From contig NZ_RJAD01000002.1 of assembly GCF_003999995.1 (NCBI RefSeq), forward strand, positions 620,001 through 684,000: 64,000 bases of DNA, written 5' to 3'. This DNA is from Microbacterium sulfonylureivorans. GTDB lineage: Bacteria; Actinomycetota; Actinomycetes; Actinomycetales; Microbacteriaceae. A model generated the notes under the pieces. It had not been told where the DNA came from. It did no database searches and was given only the letters and a program-made list of their open reading frames with translations. Numbering within the stretch: position 1 is the stretch's first letter; each line of letters starts with the position of its first letter. Positions 7,840 to 15,601 of this stretch are shown here, one piece after another. Made by a program: the position numbers and the translations under genes.

Positions 7840-8625
7840 TCAGTGCGCTGCGCGTGCGGCGTAGCGCCCGCCTTCTTCGGTGAGCTGGATCGGCACCCCG
7901 AACGTCTCTGTGAGCGCCTCCGCGGTGAGGGTCTCGCGCAGCGGACCGGATGCCACGGCGCGGCCGTCGGCGATCAGCAGGACATGGGTGAACCCGATGG
8001 GGATCTCCTCCACATGGTGGGTGACCATGATCATCGCCGGCGTAGTGGGCGCCTGCGCGTAGCCGCCGAGAAGCGTCAGCAGCTCCTCGCGGGCGCCGAG
8101 GTCGAGGCTCGCCGTCGGCTCGTCGAGGAGCAGCAGCTCCGGGTCGGTCATGACGGCCCGCGCGATCTGGACGCGCTTCTGCTCGCCGTCGCTCAACGTG
8201 CCGAACGTGCGGTCGGCCAGGTGGTCGAGCTTCCACTCGGCGAGGACGCGCAGCGCCCGGCGCTCGTCGATGTCCTCGTAGTCCTCGCGCCAGCGGCCGA
8301 GCACGGAGTACGCCGCCGTCAGGACGACGTTGAGCACCGACTCCTCCGGCGGGACGCGCCGTGCCATCGCCGAGGACGCGAACCCGATGCGCGGGCGCAG
8401 CTCGAACACATCCGTTCGCCCGAGGCGCTCCCCCAGGATCGACACGATCCCGGACGTCGGGTGCATCAGCGTGTCGGCCAGCTGGAGGACGGTCGTCTTG
8501 CCGGCGCCGTTCGGACCCAGGATGACCCAGCGCTCATCATCGCTGACGGTCCAGTAGAGGTGATCGACGATGTCCCTGGCGTTCCTGCGGACGACGACGT
8601 CGGAGAATTCGAGCACCTGCGGCAT
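7840..8625 (-). CDS. Stand-alone ABC transporter ATPase
   Basis: A 261-residue single ABC ATPase domain: Walker [10 protein letters not shown] (about 37-45), signature LSDGEQKR, Walker B LLLLDEP, and the H-loop [10 protein letters not shown]. It resembles the YlmA/ModF-type ATPases that often stand alone; no permease or binding protein is adjacent, so the partner must be elsewhere or it is not a transporter component. It lies 10 bases upstream of nothing obviously related: glgA follows on the same strand in the 5' direction, each gene with its own leaderless-type -10. Substrate unknown. Confidence 0.85.
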   Translation of the reverse strand: MPQVLEFSDVVVRRNARDIVDHLYWTVSDDERWVILGPNGAGKTTVLQLADTLMHPTSGIVSILGERLGRTDVFELRPRIGFASSAMARRVPPEESVLNVVLTAAYSVLGRWREDYEDIDERRALRVLAEWKLDHLADRTFGTLSDGEQKRVQIARAVMTDPELLLLDEPTASLDLGAREELLTLLGGYAQAPTTPAMIMVTHHVEEIPIGFTHVLLIADGRAVASGPLRETLTAEALTETFGVPIQLTEEGGRYAARAAH

Positions 8626-8632
8626 GTCGTCC

Positions 8633-8638
8633 AGCCTA
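8633..8638 (-). promoter_or_regulatory. Leaderless-type -10 (TAGGCT) of the ABC ATPase
   Basis: TAGGCT on the minus strand ends seven bases before the ATG at 8625. It overlaps the last codons of glgA, so the ATPase may be transcribed independently of glgA. Confidence 0.42.
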
Positions 8639-9829
8639 TCGGCCGCCGGCGGTCACCTCCGCGTACAGCGCGGCCGTCTGCTCCGCGATGCTCTGCCAGC
8701 TGAAGTCGTCCGTCGCCCTCTGCCGGCCGGCGGCTCCGTACTTCCGCGCCCTGTCCGGGTCGCCCACGACCTCCGTCAGCACACGGGCGAGATCCTCCAC
8801 GAAGCGCTCCGGGTCGACCGGTGTCCCGGTGCCGTCCTGCACCTGCTCGATCGGGACGAGGCGACCGGTGACCCCGTCGACGACGACCTCGGGGATACCG
8901 CCGGTCGCCGTGCCCACCACCGCCGCGCCGCACGCCATGGCCTCGAGATTCACGATGCCCAGAGGCTCGTACACGGACGGGCAGACGAAGGTCGTGGCGG
9001 CGCTCAGGACCGTGCACAGCTCGTGGCGCGACAGCATCCGATCGATCCAGACCACACCCTCGCGGGTCTCCTGCAGTCCGCGGACAAGACCCTCGACCTC
9101 GGCCATGATCTGCGGCGTGTCGGGCGCGCCGGCGCACAGGATCACCTGGACGTCGGCGGGAAGGCGCTCGGCTGCCCGGAGGAAGTAAGGCAGGCCCTTC
9201 TGGCGCGTGATGCGCCCCACGAAGACCACGGACGGCTTCGAGGCGTCCACCCCCAGCTGCGCGAGGACGGCGGGGTCGTCGACGGGATGCCACGACTCGA
9301 CGTCGATGCCGTTGTAGATCACGCGCACATCGGCCGGATCGAGCGCGGGGTAGCTGCGCAGGATGTCCTGCCGCATCCCCTCGCTCACCGCGACGATCGC
9401 CGCGGCGCCCTCGTAGGCGGTCTTCTCGATCCAGCTCGACACGGCGTAGCCGCCGCCCAGCTGCTCGGCCTTCCAGGGGCGGAGCGGCTCGAGGCTGTGC
9501 GCGGTCACGACGTGCGGGATCCCGTGCAGCAGCGAGGCGAGGTGACCGGCGAAGTTGGCGTACCAGGTGTGACTGTGCACGACGTCTGCGCCCGCGACAT
9601 CCGCCACCATCTCCAAGTCGGTGCCCAGGGTCTGCACGGCCGCGTTCGCGGCGGCGAGCTCGGCGGGCACGACGTACGACGCAGTGCCCGCTTCGTCGCG
9701 CTCCGCACCGAAGGCGCGGACGCGCACATCCATCGCCGAACGGAGCGCCTTGACCAGCTCGGTCACGTGGACACCGGCGCCACCGTAGATCTCCGGCGGG
9801 TACTCCTTGGTGATGATGTCGACGCGCAT
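8636..9829 (-). CDS. glgA: Glycogen synthase (GT4 type, GlgA/GlgM)
   Basis: A 397-residue GT-B glycosyltransferase of the actinobacterial GlgA group, which uses ADP-glucose to build alpha-glucan; some members instead make maltose-1-phosphate (GlgM). It starts with KEYPPEIYGGAGVHVTEL, which carries the sugar-nucleotide loop, and has the GT4 E-x7-E motif in VYEPLGIVNLEAMACG near residue 300. Length matches GT4 members, shorter than the GT5 E. coli enzyme. It is divergent from glgC, which makes its substrate, with 77 bases between the start codons and a leaderless-type -10 on each side. Confidence 0.9.
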   Translation of the reverse strand: MRVDIITKEYPPEIYGGAGVHVTELVKALRSAMDVRVRAFGAERDEAGTASYVVPAELAAANAAVQTLGTDLEMVADVAGADVVHSHTWYANFAGHLASLLHGIPHVVTAHSLEPLRPWKAEQLGGGYAVSSWIEKTAYEGAAAIVAVSEGMRQDILRSYPALDPADVRVIYNGIDVESWHPVDDPAVLAQLGVDASKPSVVFVGRITRQKGLPYFLRAAERLPADVQVILCAGAPDTPQIMAEVEGLVRGLQETREGVVWIDRMLSRHELCTVLSAATTFVCPSVYEPLGIVNLEAMACGAAVVGTATGGIPEVVVDGVTGRLVPIEQVQDGTGTPVDPERFVEDLARVLTEVVGDPDRARKYGAAGRQRATDDFSWQSIAEQTAALYAEVTAGGR

Positions 9830-9836
9830 GGCACGA

Positions 9837-9842
9837 AACCTA
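9837..9842 (-). promoter_or_regulatory. Leaderless-type -10 (TAGGTT) of glgA
   Basis: TAGGTT on the minus strand ends seven bases before the ATG at 9829, with no Shine-Dalgarno between. Confidence 0.5.
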
Positions 9843-9894
9843 GTACACGTGACGCCCCGCGGATAGCCGCTACCGACCGCCGCAGACGGGGGCC

Positions 9895-9900
9895 TAGGGT
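9895..9900 (+). promoter_or_regulatory. Leaderless-type -10 (TAGGGT) of glgC
   Basis: TAGGGT ends six bases before the glgC ATG at 9907. With the glgA element it makes a divergent pair inside a 77-base intergenic space. Confidence 0.5.
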
Positions 9901-9906
9901 GGTCCC

Positions 9907-11151
9907 ATGCCTGCAGCGCCGAAGGTCTTCGGAATCATCCTCGCCGGCGGCGAGGGCAAGCGCCTGATGCCTCTCACGGCCGATCGGGCGAAACCTGCCG
10001 TGCCCTTCGGAGGGCAGTATCGGCTCATCGATTTCGCGATATCGAACCTCATCAACTCGGGCCTGCGGCAGATCGTGGTGCTGACCCAGTACAAGTCGCA
10101 CAGCCTCGACCGTCACATCTCGCAGACGTGGCGGATGTCGGCGCTCCTCGACTCGTACGTCACCTCGGTGCCCGCCCAGCAGCGCCTCGGCAAGAGGTGG
10201 TTCTCGGGATCGGCGGACGCGATCCTGCAGAGCCTCAACCTCATCAACGACGAGCAGCCCGACATCGTCGTCGTCATCGGCGCCGACCACGTCTACCGCA
10301 TGGACTTCCGCCAGATGCTCGCGGCGCACATCGAATCCGGCGCGCGGGCGACCGTCGCGGGCATCCGCCAGCCGATCGCGCTCGCGAACCAGTTCGGCGT
10401 CATCGACGTCGTCAAGGACGACCCCACCCGCATCAACGACTTCCTCGAGAAGCCGCAGAACCCGACCGGGCTCGCCGACTCCCCCGGCGAGGTCCTCGCT
10501 TCGATGGGCAACTACATCTTCGACGCCGACGCGCTCATCGAGGCCGTGGAGTCCGACGGGGAGCTGCCGACCAGCAACCACGACATGGGCGGCGACATCG
10601 TGCCGTACTTCGTCGGTCGCGGCGAGTCCGGCGTCTACGACATGAAGCGCAACGACGTGCCGGGCTCGACCGATCGCGATCGCTACTACTGGCGCGATGT
10701 GGGGACGATCGACTCGTTCTTCGACGCGCACCGCGACCTCATCTCGACCCTGCCCATCTTCAACCTCTACAACATGGACTGGCCGATCCACTCGCAGGCG
10801 GTCAACTCGCCGCCCGCGAAGTTCGTGCGCGACTCCGTCGGTCGCATCGGCAACGCGATCGACTCGATCGTGTCGCTCGGCTCGGTGCTGTCGGGCACGC
10901 ACCTCGAGCGGAGCGTCGTCGGGCCATGGACCCTCGCGGGCGGCGGATCGACCATCACCGACTCGGTGCTGTTCGACCACGTCCACGTCGGCGCCGGCGC
11001 GCGCATCCACCGCGCGATCCTCGACAAGAACGTCGTGCTCGCGGACGGAGCCACCGTCGGCGTCGACCGCGACAAGGACCTCGCGCGCGGCTTCACGGTC
11101 ACCGACAGCGGCATCACGGTCGTCGGGAAGGGCATCCACGTCGAACGATGA
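9907..11151 (+). CDS. glgC: Glucose-1-phosphate adenylyltransferase
   Basis: GlgC makes ADP-glucose from glucose-1-phosphate and ATP, the committed step of bacterial glycogen synthesis. The 414-residue protein has the nucleotide-binding N-terminus ([13 protein letters not shown], then AKPAVPFGG with its conserved lysine), the regulatory and substrate region ([19 protein letters not shown]-like DFLEKPQNP), and a C-terminal left-handed beta-helix with hexapeptide repeats ([20 protein letters not shown]). It is full length. It is divergent from glgA, so both steps may respond to the same intergenic signal, although each has its own promoter-like hexamer. Confidence 0.96.
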   Translation: MPAAPKVFGIILAGGEGKRLMPLTADRAKPAVPFGGQYRLIDFAISNLINSGLRQIVVLTQYKSHSLDRHISQTWRMSALLDSYVTSVPAQQRLGKRWFSGSADAILQSLNLINDEQPDIVVVIGADHVYRMDFRQMLAAHIESGARATVAGIRQPIALANQFGVIDVVKDDPTRINDFLEKPQNPTGLADSPGEVLASMGNYIFDADALIEAVESDGELPTSNHDMGGDIVPYFVGRGESGVYDMKRNDVPGSTDRDRYYWRDVGTIDSFFDAHRDLISTLPIFNLYNMDWPIHSQAVNSPPAKFVRDSVGRIGNAIDSIVSLGSVLSGTHLERSVVGPWTLAGGGSTITDSVLFDHVHVGAGARIHRAILDKNVVLADGATVGVDRDKDLARGFTVTDSGITVVGKGIHVER

Positions 11152-11183
11152 CCCCGGGTTGGGGCCGAGGCATCCTACGCCGC

Positions 11184-11189
11184 TAGCGT
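11184..11189 (+). promoter_or_regulatory. Leaderless-type -10 (TAGCGT) of serB
   Basis: TAGCGT ends six bases before the ATG at 11196. A GGAGGG lies between them, too close to the start to work as a normal ribosome site. Confidence 0.5.
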
Positions 11190-11195
11190 GGAGGG

Positions 11196-11837
11196 ATGCC
11201 TGCCCCCGCCGCCCGCTTCCTCGTCGTCCTCGACGCCGATTCGACCCTCATCCGCAACGAGGTCATCGAGCTCATCGCCGACGAGGCCGGCCGGGGGCCC
11301 GAGGTCGCCGCGGCGACCGAAGCGGCCATGCGGGGCGAGGTGGATTTCGCGACGAGCCTGCGGTCGCGGGTGGCCCAGCTCACCGGCGTTCCGGTCTCGT
11401 CGTTCGAGCGGGTGCTCGCACGCGTCGAGCCCACGCCGGGCGTCCGCGAGCTCATCGACGCGGTCCACGCGCGCGGCGGAGCCGTCGGCGTCGTCTCCGG
11501 CGGCTTCCACGAGATCCTCGACGCCGTCGCCCCCTCGCTCGGAGTCGACGTGTGGCGCGCCAATCGGCTGTCGACCACCGACGGTGCCCTCAGCGGCCTT
11601 GTGGACGGCCGGATCGTGGATGCCGAGGCCAAGGCCGAAGCGCTGCGGGAATGGGCGGTCGACGCCGGTGTGCCCCTGAGCCGGACCATCGCGATCGGCG
11701 ACGGCGCGAACGACCTGCGGATGATGGCCGCGGCGGGCCTCGGAGTGGCGTTCAACGCGAAGCCCACCGTCCGGGCGCGGGCCGATGTCGTCGTCGGCCC
11801 CGTCGACCTGAGCGAAGTCGTGGCGCTCCTGCCCTGA
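11196..11837 (+). CDS. serB: Phosphoserine phosphatase (HAD family)
   Basis: A 213-residue HAD phosphatase for the last step of serine synthesis. It shows motif I LDADSTLI (catalytic aspartates), motif II VVSGGFHEI, and motif III/IV GDGANDLRMM, with the cap sequence between motif I and II typical of SerB. It lacks the N-terminal ACT domains of longer actinobacterial SerB2, so it is the short form. It follows glgC by 44 bases but has its own leaderless-type -10, so co-transcription is uncertain. A related HAD phosphatase activity cannot be excluded. Confidence 0.85.
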   Translation: MPAPAARFLVVLDADSTLIRNEVIELIADEAGRGPEVAAATEAAMRGEVDFATSLRSRVAQLTGVPVSSFERVLARVEPTPGVRELIDAVHARGGAVGVVSGGFHEILDAVAPSLGVDVWRANRLSTTDGALSGLVDGRIVDAEAKAEALREWAVDAGVPLSRTIAIGDGANDLRMMAAAGLGVAFNAKPTVRARADVVVGPVDLSEVVALLP

Positions 11838-11860
11838 CCGCGGATGTCGCCGGCCCTCGG

Positions 11861-11866
11861 TAGCGT
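11861..11866 (+). promoter_or_regulatory. Leaderless-type -10 (TAGCGT) of the 11873 hydrolase
   Basis: TAGCGT ends six bases before the ATG at 11873, the same hexamer and spacing as at serB. Confidence 0.5.
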
Positions 11867-11872
11867 CGGAGC

Positions 11873-12565
11873 ATGGACATCATCCTCGTTCCCGGACTGT
11901 GGCTCGACGCGTCGTCGTGGGACACCGTCACGCCCGCCCTCGAAGCGGCGGGGCACCGCGTGCGCCCGCTCACCATGCCGGGCGTAGGCGCACCGGCATC
12001 CGTATCCGCCGACATCGGCATGCAGGATTGGGTCGATGCGGTCGTCGCCGAGATCGACGCCTCCGCCGGTCAGGTCGTCCTCGTCGGACACAGCGGCGGC
12101 GGCAACGTCGTATGGGGTGCGGCCGAGGCTCGGCCAGACCGCATCGCGCGCGTCGTCTTCGTCGACACCGTTCCGCCCCCCGACGGCGGGCAGATCTCCG
12201 AGTTCGAGGTGGTCGACGGCGTCATCCCGTTCCCGGGGTGGGACTCCTTCGACGAGCCCGACGTCTCCGACCTCGACGCAGCCGTGCGCGAGGCCTGGGC
12301 CGCGCGCACGCACTCCGTGCCGGCGAAGGTGCCGACGGACCCGATTCGGCTCGACGGCACCGCCCGTCACGCGGTTCCGGTGACGCTCCTCATGGGGCTC
12401 ATGGACGATGCCGCCTTCCGCGCAGCGGTCTCCCAATGGGGGCCGTACGGCGCGGAATTTGAGGCGATCGCCGACTCCGAGGTCGTGCGTCTCGGTTCAG
12501 GACACTGGCCGCAGTTCTCGACACCCGACGCCCTCGCGCAGGCGCTCGTCGCGGCGATCCGCTGA
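11873..12565 (+). CDS. Alpha/beta-fold hydrolase
   Basis: A 230-residue alpha/beta hydrolase. It begins with the strand-1 segment ILVPGLWLDASSWD, has the nucleophile elbow GHSGGG near residue 74, and a plausible acid and histidine near the C-terminus (MGLMDDA, GSGHWPQFS). Short esterase-like members of this type occur widely in soil actinobacteria; substrate unknown. It ends 16 bases from the convergent fabG gene without an evident terminator between them. Confidence 0.8.
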   Translation: MDIILVPGLWLDASSWDTVTPALEAAGHRVRPLTMPGVGAPASVSADIGMQDWVDAVVAEIDASAGQVVLVGHSGGGNVVWGAAEARPDRIARVVFVDTVPPPDGGQISEFEVVDGVIPFPGWDSFDEPDVSDLDAAVREAWAARTHSVPAKVPTDPIRLDGTARHAVPVTLLMGLMDDAAFRAAVSQWGPYGAEFEAIADSEVVRLGSGHWPQFSTPDALAQALVAAIR

Positions 12566-12581
12566 GGCGCACGCAGTCCGA

Positions 12582-13292
12582 CTAGTGGCCCATCCCGAGA
12601 CCGCCGTCGACGGGGATCACGGCGCCGGAGATGTACGCGGCGTCGTCCGACGCCATCCACGTCACGACGCCCGCGACCTCATCTGCCGTCGCGAACCGCC
12701 CGGCCGGGATGTTCTTCTTGTACTCCGCCTGGGTCTCGTCCGCGAGGGCCGCGGTCATGTCCGTCTCGATGAAGCCCGGAGCGACGACGTTCGCGGTGAT
12801 GCCCCGCGCGCCGAGCTCACGGGTGAGTGAGCGGGCGAAGCCGACGAGGGCGCTCTTGGACGCCGCGTAGTTGATCTGACCGGCCGAGCCATAGAGGCCG
12901 ACGACGCTCGAGATGAGGATGACACGACCCCACCTCGCCCGGAGCATCCCCTTCGACGCGCGCTTGACGACCCGGAACGCGCCGCCGAGGTTCGTTGCGA
13001 CGACGCTGTCGAAGTCGTCCTCGGTCATGCGCAGCAGCAGTGTGTCCTTGGTCACTCCGGCGTTCGCGACAACGATCTCGACGGGCCCGAGGGTCTTCTC
13101 GACCTCGGTGAACGCCGCGTCGACGGCCGCGGCATCCGTCACGTCCGCCCGCACGGTCAGGGTGCCCTCGGGGCCTTCGCCCGAGCGGGCGGTGACGGCG
13201 ACCCGATATCCCTCCGCGACGAAGCGCTCGGCGATGGCACGGCCGATGCCGCGGTTTCCGCCGGTGACGAGGACGACGCGATCGCTGGACAT
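12582..13292 (-). CDS. fabG: 3-oxoacyl-ACP reductase (SDR family)
   Basis: A 236-residue classical short-chain dehydrogenase. It has the NADPH-binding GGNRGIGRAIA at residues 11-21, NAGVTKD, the catalytic serine in LISSVVG and the YAASK motif. The N-terminal Arg of GNRGIG and the C-terminal VIPVDGGLGMGH fit FabG/MabA, which reduces 3-oxoacyl-ACP in fatty-acid elongation. No other fatty-acid synthesis gene is next to it, so the exact substrate is inferred from similarity to actinobacterial FabG proteins. A GGGAG ribosome site precedes the ATG. Confidence 0.85.
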   Translation of the reverse strand: MSSDRVVLVTGGNRGIGRAIAERFVAEGYRVAVTARSGEGPEGTLTVRADVTDAAAVDAAFTEVEKTLGPVEIVVANAGVTKDTLLLRMTEDDFDSVVATNLGGAFRVVKRASKGMLRARWGRVILISSVVGLYGSAGQINYAASKSALVGFARSLTRELGARGITANVVAPGFIETDMTAALADETQAEYKKNIPAGRFATADEVAGVVTWMASDDAAYISGAVIPVDGGLGMGH

Positions 13293-13406
13293 GGTGGAGC
13301 TCCCGGGGCTATGTGACAGATCCGCACCAGCCTACCGGCGCGGCGTTTGACACCCTGCGTCGCTCGCTGGAACGCTGGGGTCACGTCTCGACGAAAGGTC
13401 CCACCC

Positions 13407-14012
13407 GTGAGCGACAACACACCCGACGCGCCCTCCCCCGACCCGGCGGCGCAGCCCGCTCCCGAACCGACCGCTCCGGCGCCCGGCGCGTACCAGGCGC
13501 CGGCAGAGGCCGCATACCCTCCGCCTGCCCCGCCCGGACCCGCCGAACCCCCTGCGTACGGTGCTCCTCCCGCATACGGCGCCGCTCCGCAGGCTCCTGC
13601 CCCGTCGCCGTACGGCACGCCGGCCCCGTACGGCGCCGCGCCCCAGTACGCCGCACCCCCGCAGTACGGCGCACCCCCGCAGTACGGCGCCGCGCCCCAG
13701 TACGGCGCACCCCCGCAGTACGGGTACGGCGCACCCGTGAAGACGAATGTCCTCGCGATCGTCTCGCTGATCGCGTCGATCGTCGGCTTCATCGGCATCG
13801 TGCCGATCATCGGATCCATCGCGGGCGTCATCACGGGGCACATCTCCCTCCACCAGCTCAAGACGAACGGCGAGAAGGGCCGGGGCATGGCGCTCGCCGG
13901 CACGATCCTCGGATACGTCGGCCTCGCGCTGTGGATCATCGGCGGGATCGTCTTCTTCGCGTTCATCGCGTGGGCGGCGAGCCAGGGCTCGCGCTACGGC
14001 TACGACTACTGA
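13407..14012 (+). CDS. DUF4190 membrane protein with Pro/Tyr-rich N-terminus
   Basis: A 201-residue protein of unknown function. Residues 1-112 are a disordered Pro/Ala/Gly/Tyr stretch with repeated PQYGA units; residues about 112-195 form two hydrophobic helices (IVSLIASIVGFIGIVPIIG and LGYVGLALWIIGGIVFFAF) separated by HISLHQLKTNGEKGRGMA, the DUF4190 signature. The N-terminus is probably cytoplasmic; the family is common next to division and envelope genes in actinobacteria, but no role is established. GTG at 13407 is chosen because AAAGG lies upstream and the leading 20 codons of the open frame look non-coding. A strong terminator follows. Confidence 0.8.
   Translation: MSDNTPDAPSPDPAAQPAPEPTAPAPGAYQAPAEAAYPPPAPPGPAEPPAYGAPPAYGAAPQAPAPSPYGTPAPYGAAPQYAAPPQYGAPPQYGAAPQYGAPPQYGYGAPVKTNVLAIVSLIASIVGFIGIVPIIGSIAGVITGHISLHQLKTNGEKGRGMALAGTILGYVGLALWIIGGIVFFAFIAWAASQGSRYGYDY
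13616..13735 (+). repeat. Tandem repeat in the DUF4190 gene
   Basis: Several imperfect copies of a unit around CCCCGCAGTACGGCGCA, coding for PQYGA(P/A)P, follow one another in frame. Units of 18 bases make length changes by slippage likely between strains. Confidence 0.75.
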
Positions 14013-14033
14013 TACCTCGAACCGCCCTTCCGT

Positions 14034-14075
14034 GCGGCCCCTCCACTCCCTCACGAGGGAGACCGGAGGGGCCGC
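14034..14075 (+). terminator. Terminator after the DUF4190 gene
   Basis: An 11-base stem (GCGGCCCCTCC, 14034-14044, with 14065-14075) encloses a second seven-base stem (CTCCCTC, 14046-14052, with 14055-14061). It separates the DUF4190 gene from the DUF3099 unit. Confidence 0.75.
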
Positions 14076-14096
14076 GCGGCGTAGTCTTGAAGGACG

Positions 14097-14477
14097 GTGA
14101 AGAGTTCGAATCGGCCCCAGTCCGCCACGTCGCTGCCGCGGGCGCCACGTGACGACGTCGACGCGCGCTCGACGCGCTACCTCATCACCATGGGCGTCCG
14201 CGTGGCGTGCTTCATCCTCATGGTCGTCATCACCCCGTACGGGTGGTACACCTGGGTGTTCGGAGCCGCCGCCATCCTCCTCCCGTACATCGCGGTCGTG
14301 CTGGCGAACGTCGGCCAGGAGGCGCGCCGCAACCGCCGCGAAGACCCGGAGCGATCCCTTCCCGCCGTCCCCCACACTCCGCTCGGACATCCGTCCGACG
14401 TGATCCGTGTCGACGAGACGCCGGCGATCGACGACGGGCGTCCGGCCGACGACCGGACCACGGACGGGACGGCATGA
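14097..14477 (+). CDS. DUF3099 membrane protein
   Basis: A 126-residue protein with two hydrophobic helices (RVACFILMVVITPYGWYTWVF and AAILLPYIAVVLANVG), the DUF3099 pattern, and a charged C-terminal tail. Function unknown. It starts with GTG; a TAGTCT hexamer at 14082-14087 and GAAGGA lie close upstream, so it may have a very short leader. Its stop overlaps the next gene (ATGA), and that gene overlaps the SURF1 gene, making a three-gene coupled unit likely linked to cytochrome oxidase assembly. Confidence 0.8.
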   Translation: MKSSNRPQSATSLPRAPRDDVDARSTRYLITMGVRVACFILMVVITPYGWYTWVFGAAAILLPYIAVVLANVGQEARRNRREDPERSLPAVPHTPLGHPSDVIRVDETPAIDDGRPADDRTTDGTA

Positions 14478-14710
14478 GTCTCCCCGCAGACGAGGCCGTC
14501 GCGGAGGCGACGTGCTCCCGGGCCGGTTGCCGCGCCCCCGCGCGCTGGCGGATCGACTGGCGAAATCCGCGCATCCACTCGGCCGACCGGACCAAGACCT
14601 GGGTCGCGTGCGACGAGCACCGCGACTACCTCCGGGAGTTCCTCGCCGCGCGCGAGTTCCCGGTGTCGGTGAGGCTCCTGGCCGGCGCGAGTTCGGAGAT
14701 CCCCCGATGA
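14474..14710 (+). CDS. Small Cys-rich protein between DUF3099 and SURF1
   Basis: A 78-residue soluble protein that I do not recognise as a named family. It has CSRAGC near residue 14 and CDEH near residue 52, four or five possible metal ligands (C-x4-C and C-x2-H), so it may bind zinc or copper. It overlaps both neighbours by four bases (ATGA at each end), which argues strongly that it is a real gene translated together with DUF3099 and SURF1. A role in handling metal for the oxidase is only a guess from context. Confidence 0.75.
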   Translation: MSLPADEAVAEATCSRAGCRAPARWRIDWRNPRIHSADRTKTWVACDEHRDYLREFLAAREFPVSVRLLAGASSEIPR

Positions 14711-15582
14711 GTCCCCGCCGCGAGGTCAGCATGCAGAGCCTGCCGAGGGCTGGTCGGTGGGCGATCTACGTCTCGCTGGCCGTCGTCTTCGCCATCGCGT
14801 GCGCCTTTCTGTCGAACTGGCAGTTCTCACGCAACGAGGAGCGCTCCGCGCAGCTCGCTCTCGTCGAGGCGAACTACGACGCGCTGCCGGTGCCGCTCGC
14901 CGAGCTGATCCCGCCCGGCGGTGAACTCGATCCCGAGGATCAGTGGCATCCGGTTCTCCTGGTCGGCGAGTACGTCGCCGACGAGGAGCTGCTCGTGCGC
15001 AACCGCCCGCACGGCGGCACCTCCGCCTTCGAGGTGCTCGCCCCATTCCGCCTCGACGACGGCCGCGTGCTGCTCATCGATCGAGGCTGGGTCGCTCCGG
15101 GGAAGGATCAGCCCGACCCCGACAGCGTGCCGACCCCTCCGGAGGGGGAAGTCACCGTCATCGCACGCCTCAAGCCCGGCGAGCAGCTGCCGTCGTCCGG
15201 CCGCTCCGCTCCGGAGGGCCAGGTGCCGACCATCCACCTTCCGCTGATCGCCGACACCGTGTCCGCCGACACCGGTGACGCGCTCGAGCTCAGCGCGTAC
15301 GGGATCATGGTGTCGGAGGACCCGGCTCCGGCATCCGCACCGCAGGCGCTCGAGTCGCCGTCCGAAGACCCCGGCCCGCACCTGTCGTACGCGATCCAGT
15401 GGATCCTCTTCGCGGTCATGGGCTTCGTGTTCATCGGCTACGTCATCCGCACCGAGCGTCGGCACCGTCGCGAGGATGCCGAGGACGACGACGCCGCGGA
15501 TGCGGTGCCGGCGCCGGCATCCCGTCGCCGCGATCGCGACGCAGACGACGAGGACGCGCTCCTCGACGCAGCCGGCCGCTGA
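14707..15582 (+). CDS. SURF1 family cytochrome oxidase assembly protein
   Basis: A 291-residue SURF1-like protein, which helps assemble aa3-type cytochrome c oxidase, probably around heme a insertion. It has the family layout: an N-terminal transmembrane helix (residues about 12-35) followed by WQFSRNEER, a large external domain with NRP and RGWVAPG motifs, and a C-terminal helix led by SYAIQW. A long acidic/Arg tail of about 45 residues follows, longer than usual. It is the last gene of the DUF3099 unit and ends 15 bases from the convergent ABC-F gene. The heme A genes ctaA and ctaB in the same window fit the role. Confidence 0.88.
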   Translation: MSPRREVSMQSLPRAGRWAIYVSLAVVFAIACAFLSNWQFSRNEERSAQLALVEANYDALPVPLAELIPPGGELDPEDQWHPVLLVGEYVADEELLVRNRPHGGTSAFEVLAPFRLDDGRVLLIDRGWVAPGKDQPDPDSVPTPPEGEVTVIARLKPGEQLPSSGRSAPEGQVPTIHLPLIADTVSADTGDALELSAYGIMVSEDPAPASAPQALESPSEDPGPHLSYAIQWILFAVMGFVFIGYVIRTERRHRREDAEDDDAADAVPAPASRRRDRDADDEDALLDAAGR

Positions 15583-15601
15583 CGCGGGCTCGCTGCGTCA
15601 G
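15579..15601. terminator. Weak hairpin over the SURF1/ABC-F stop codons
   Basis: CTGACGC (15579-15585) pairs with GCGTCAG (15595-15601). Each arm contains one of the two convergent stop codons. Possibly a minimal bidirectional terminator. Confidence 0.35.
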
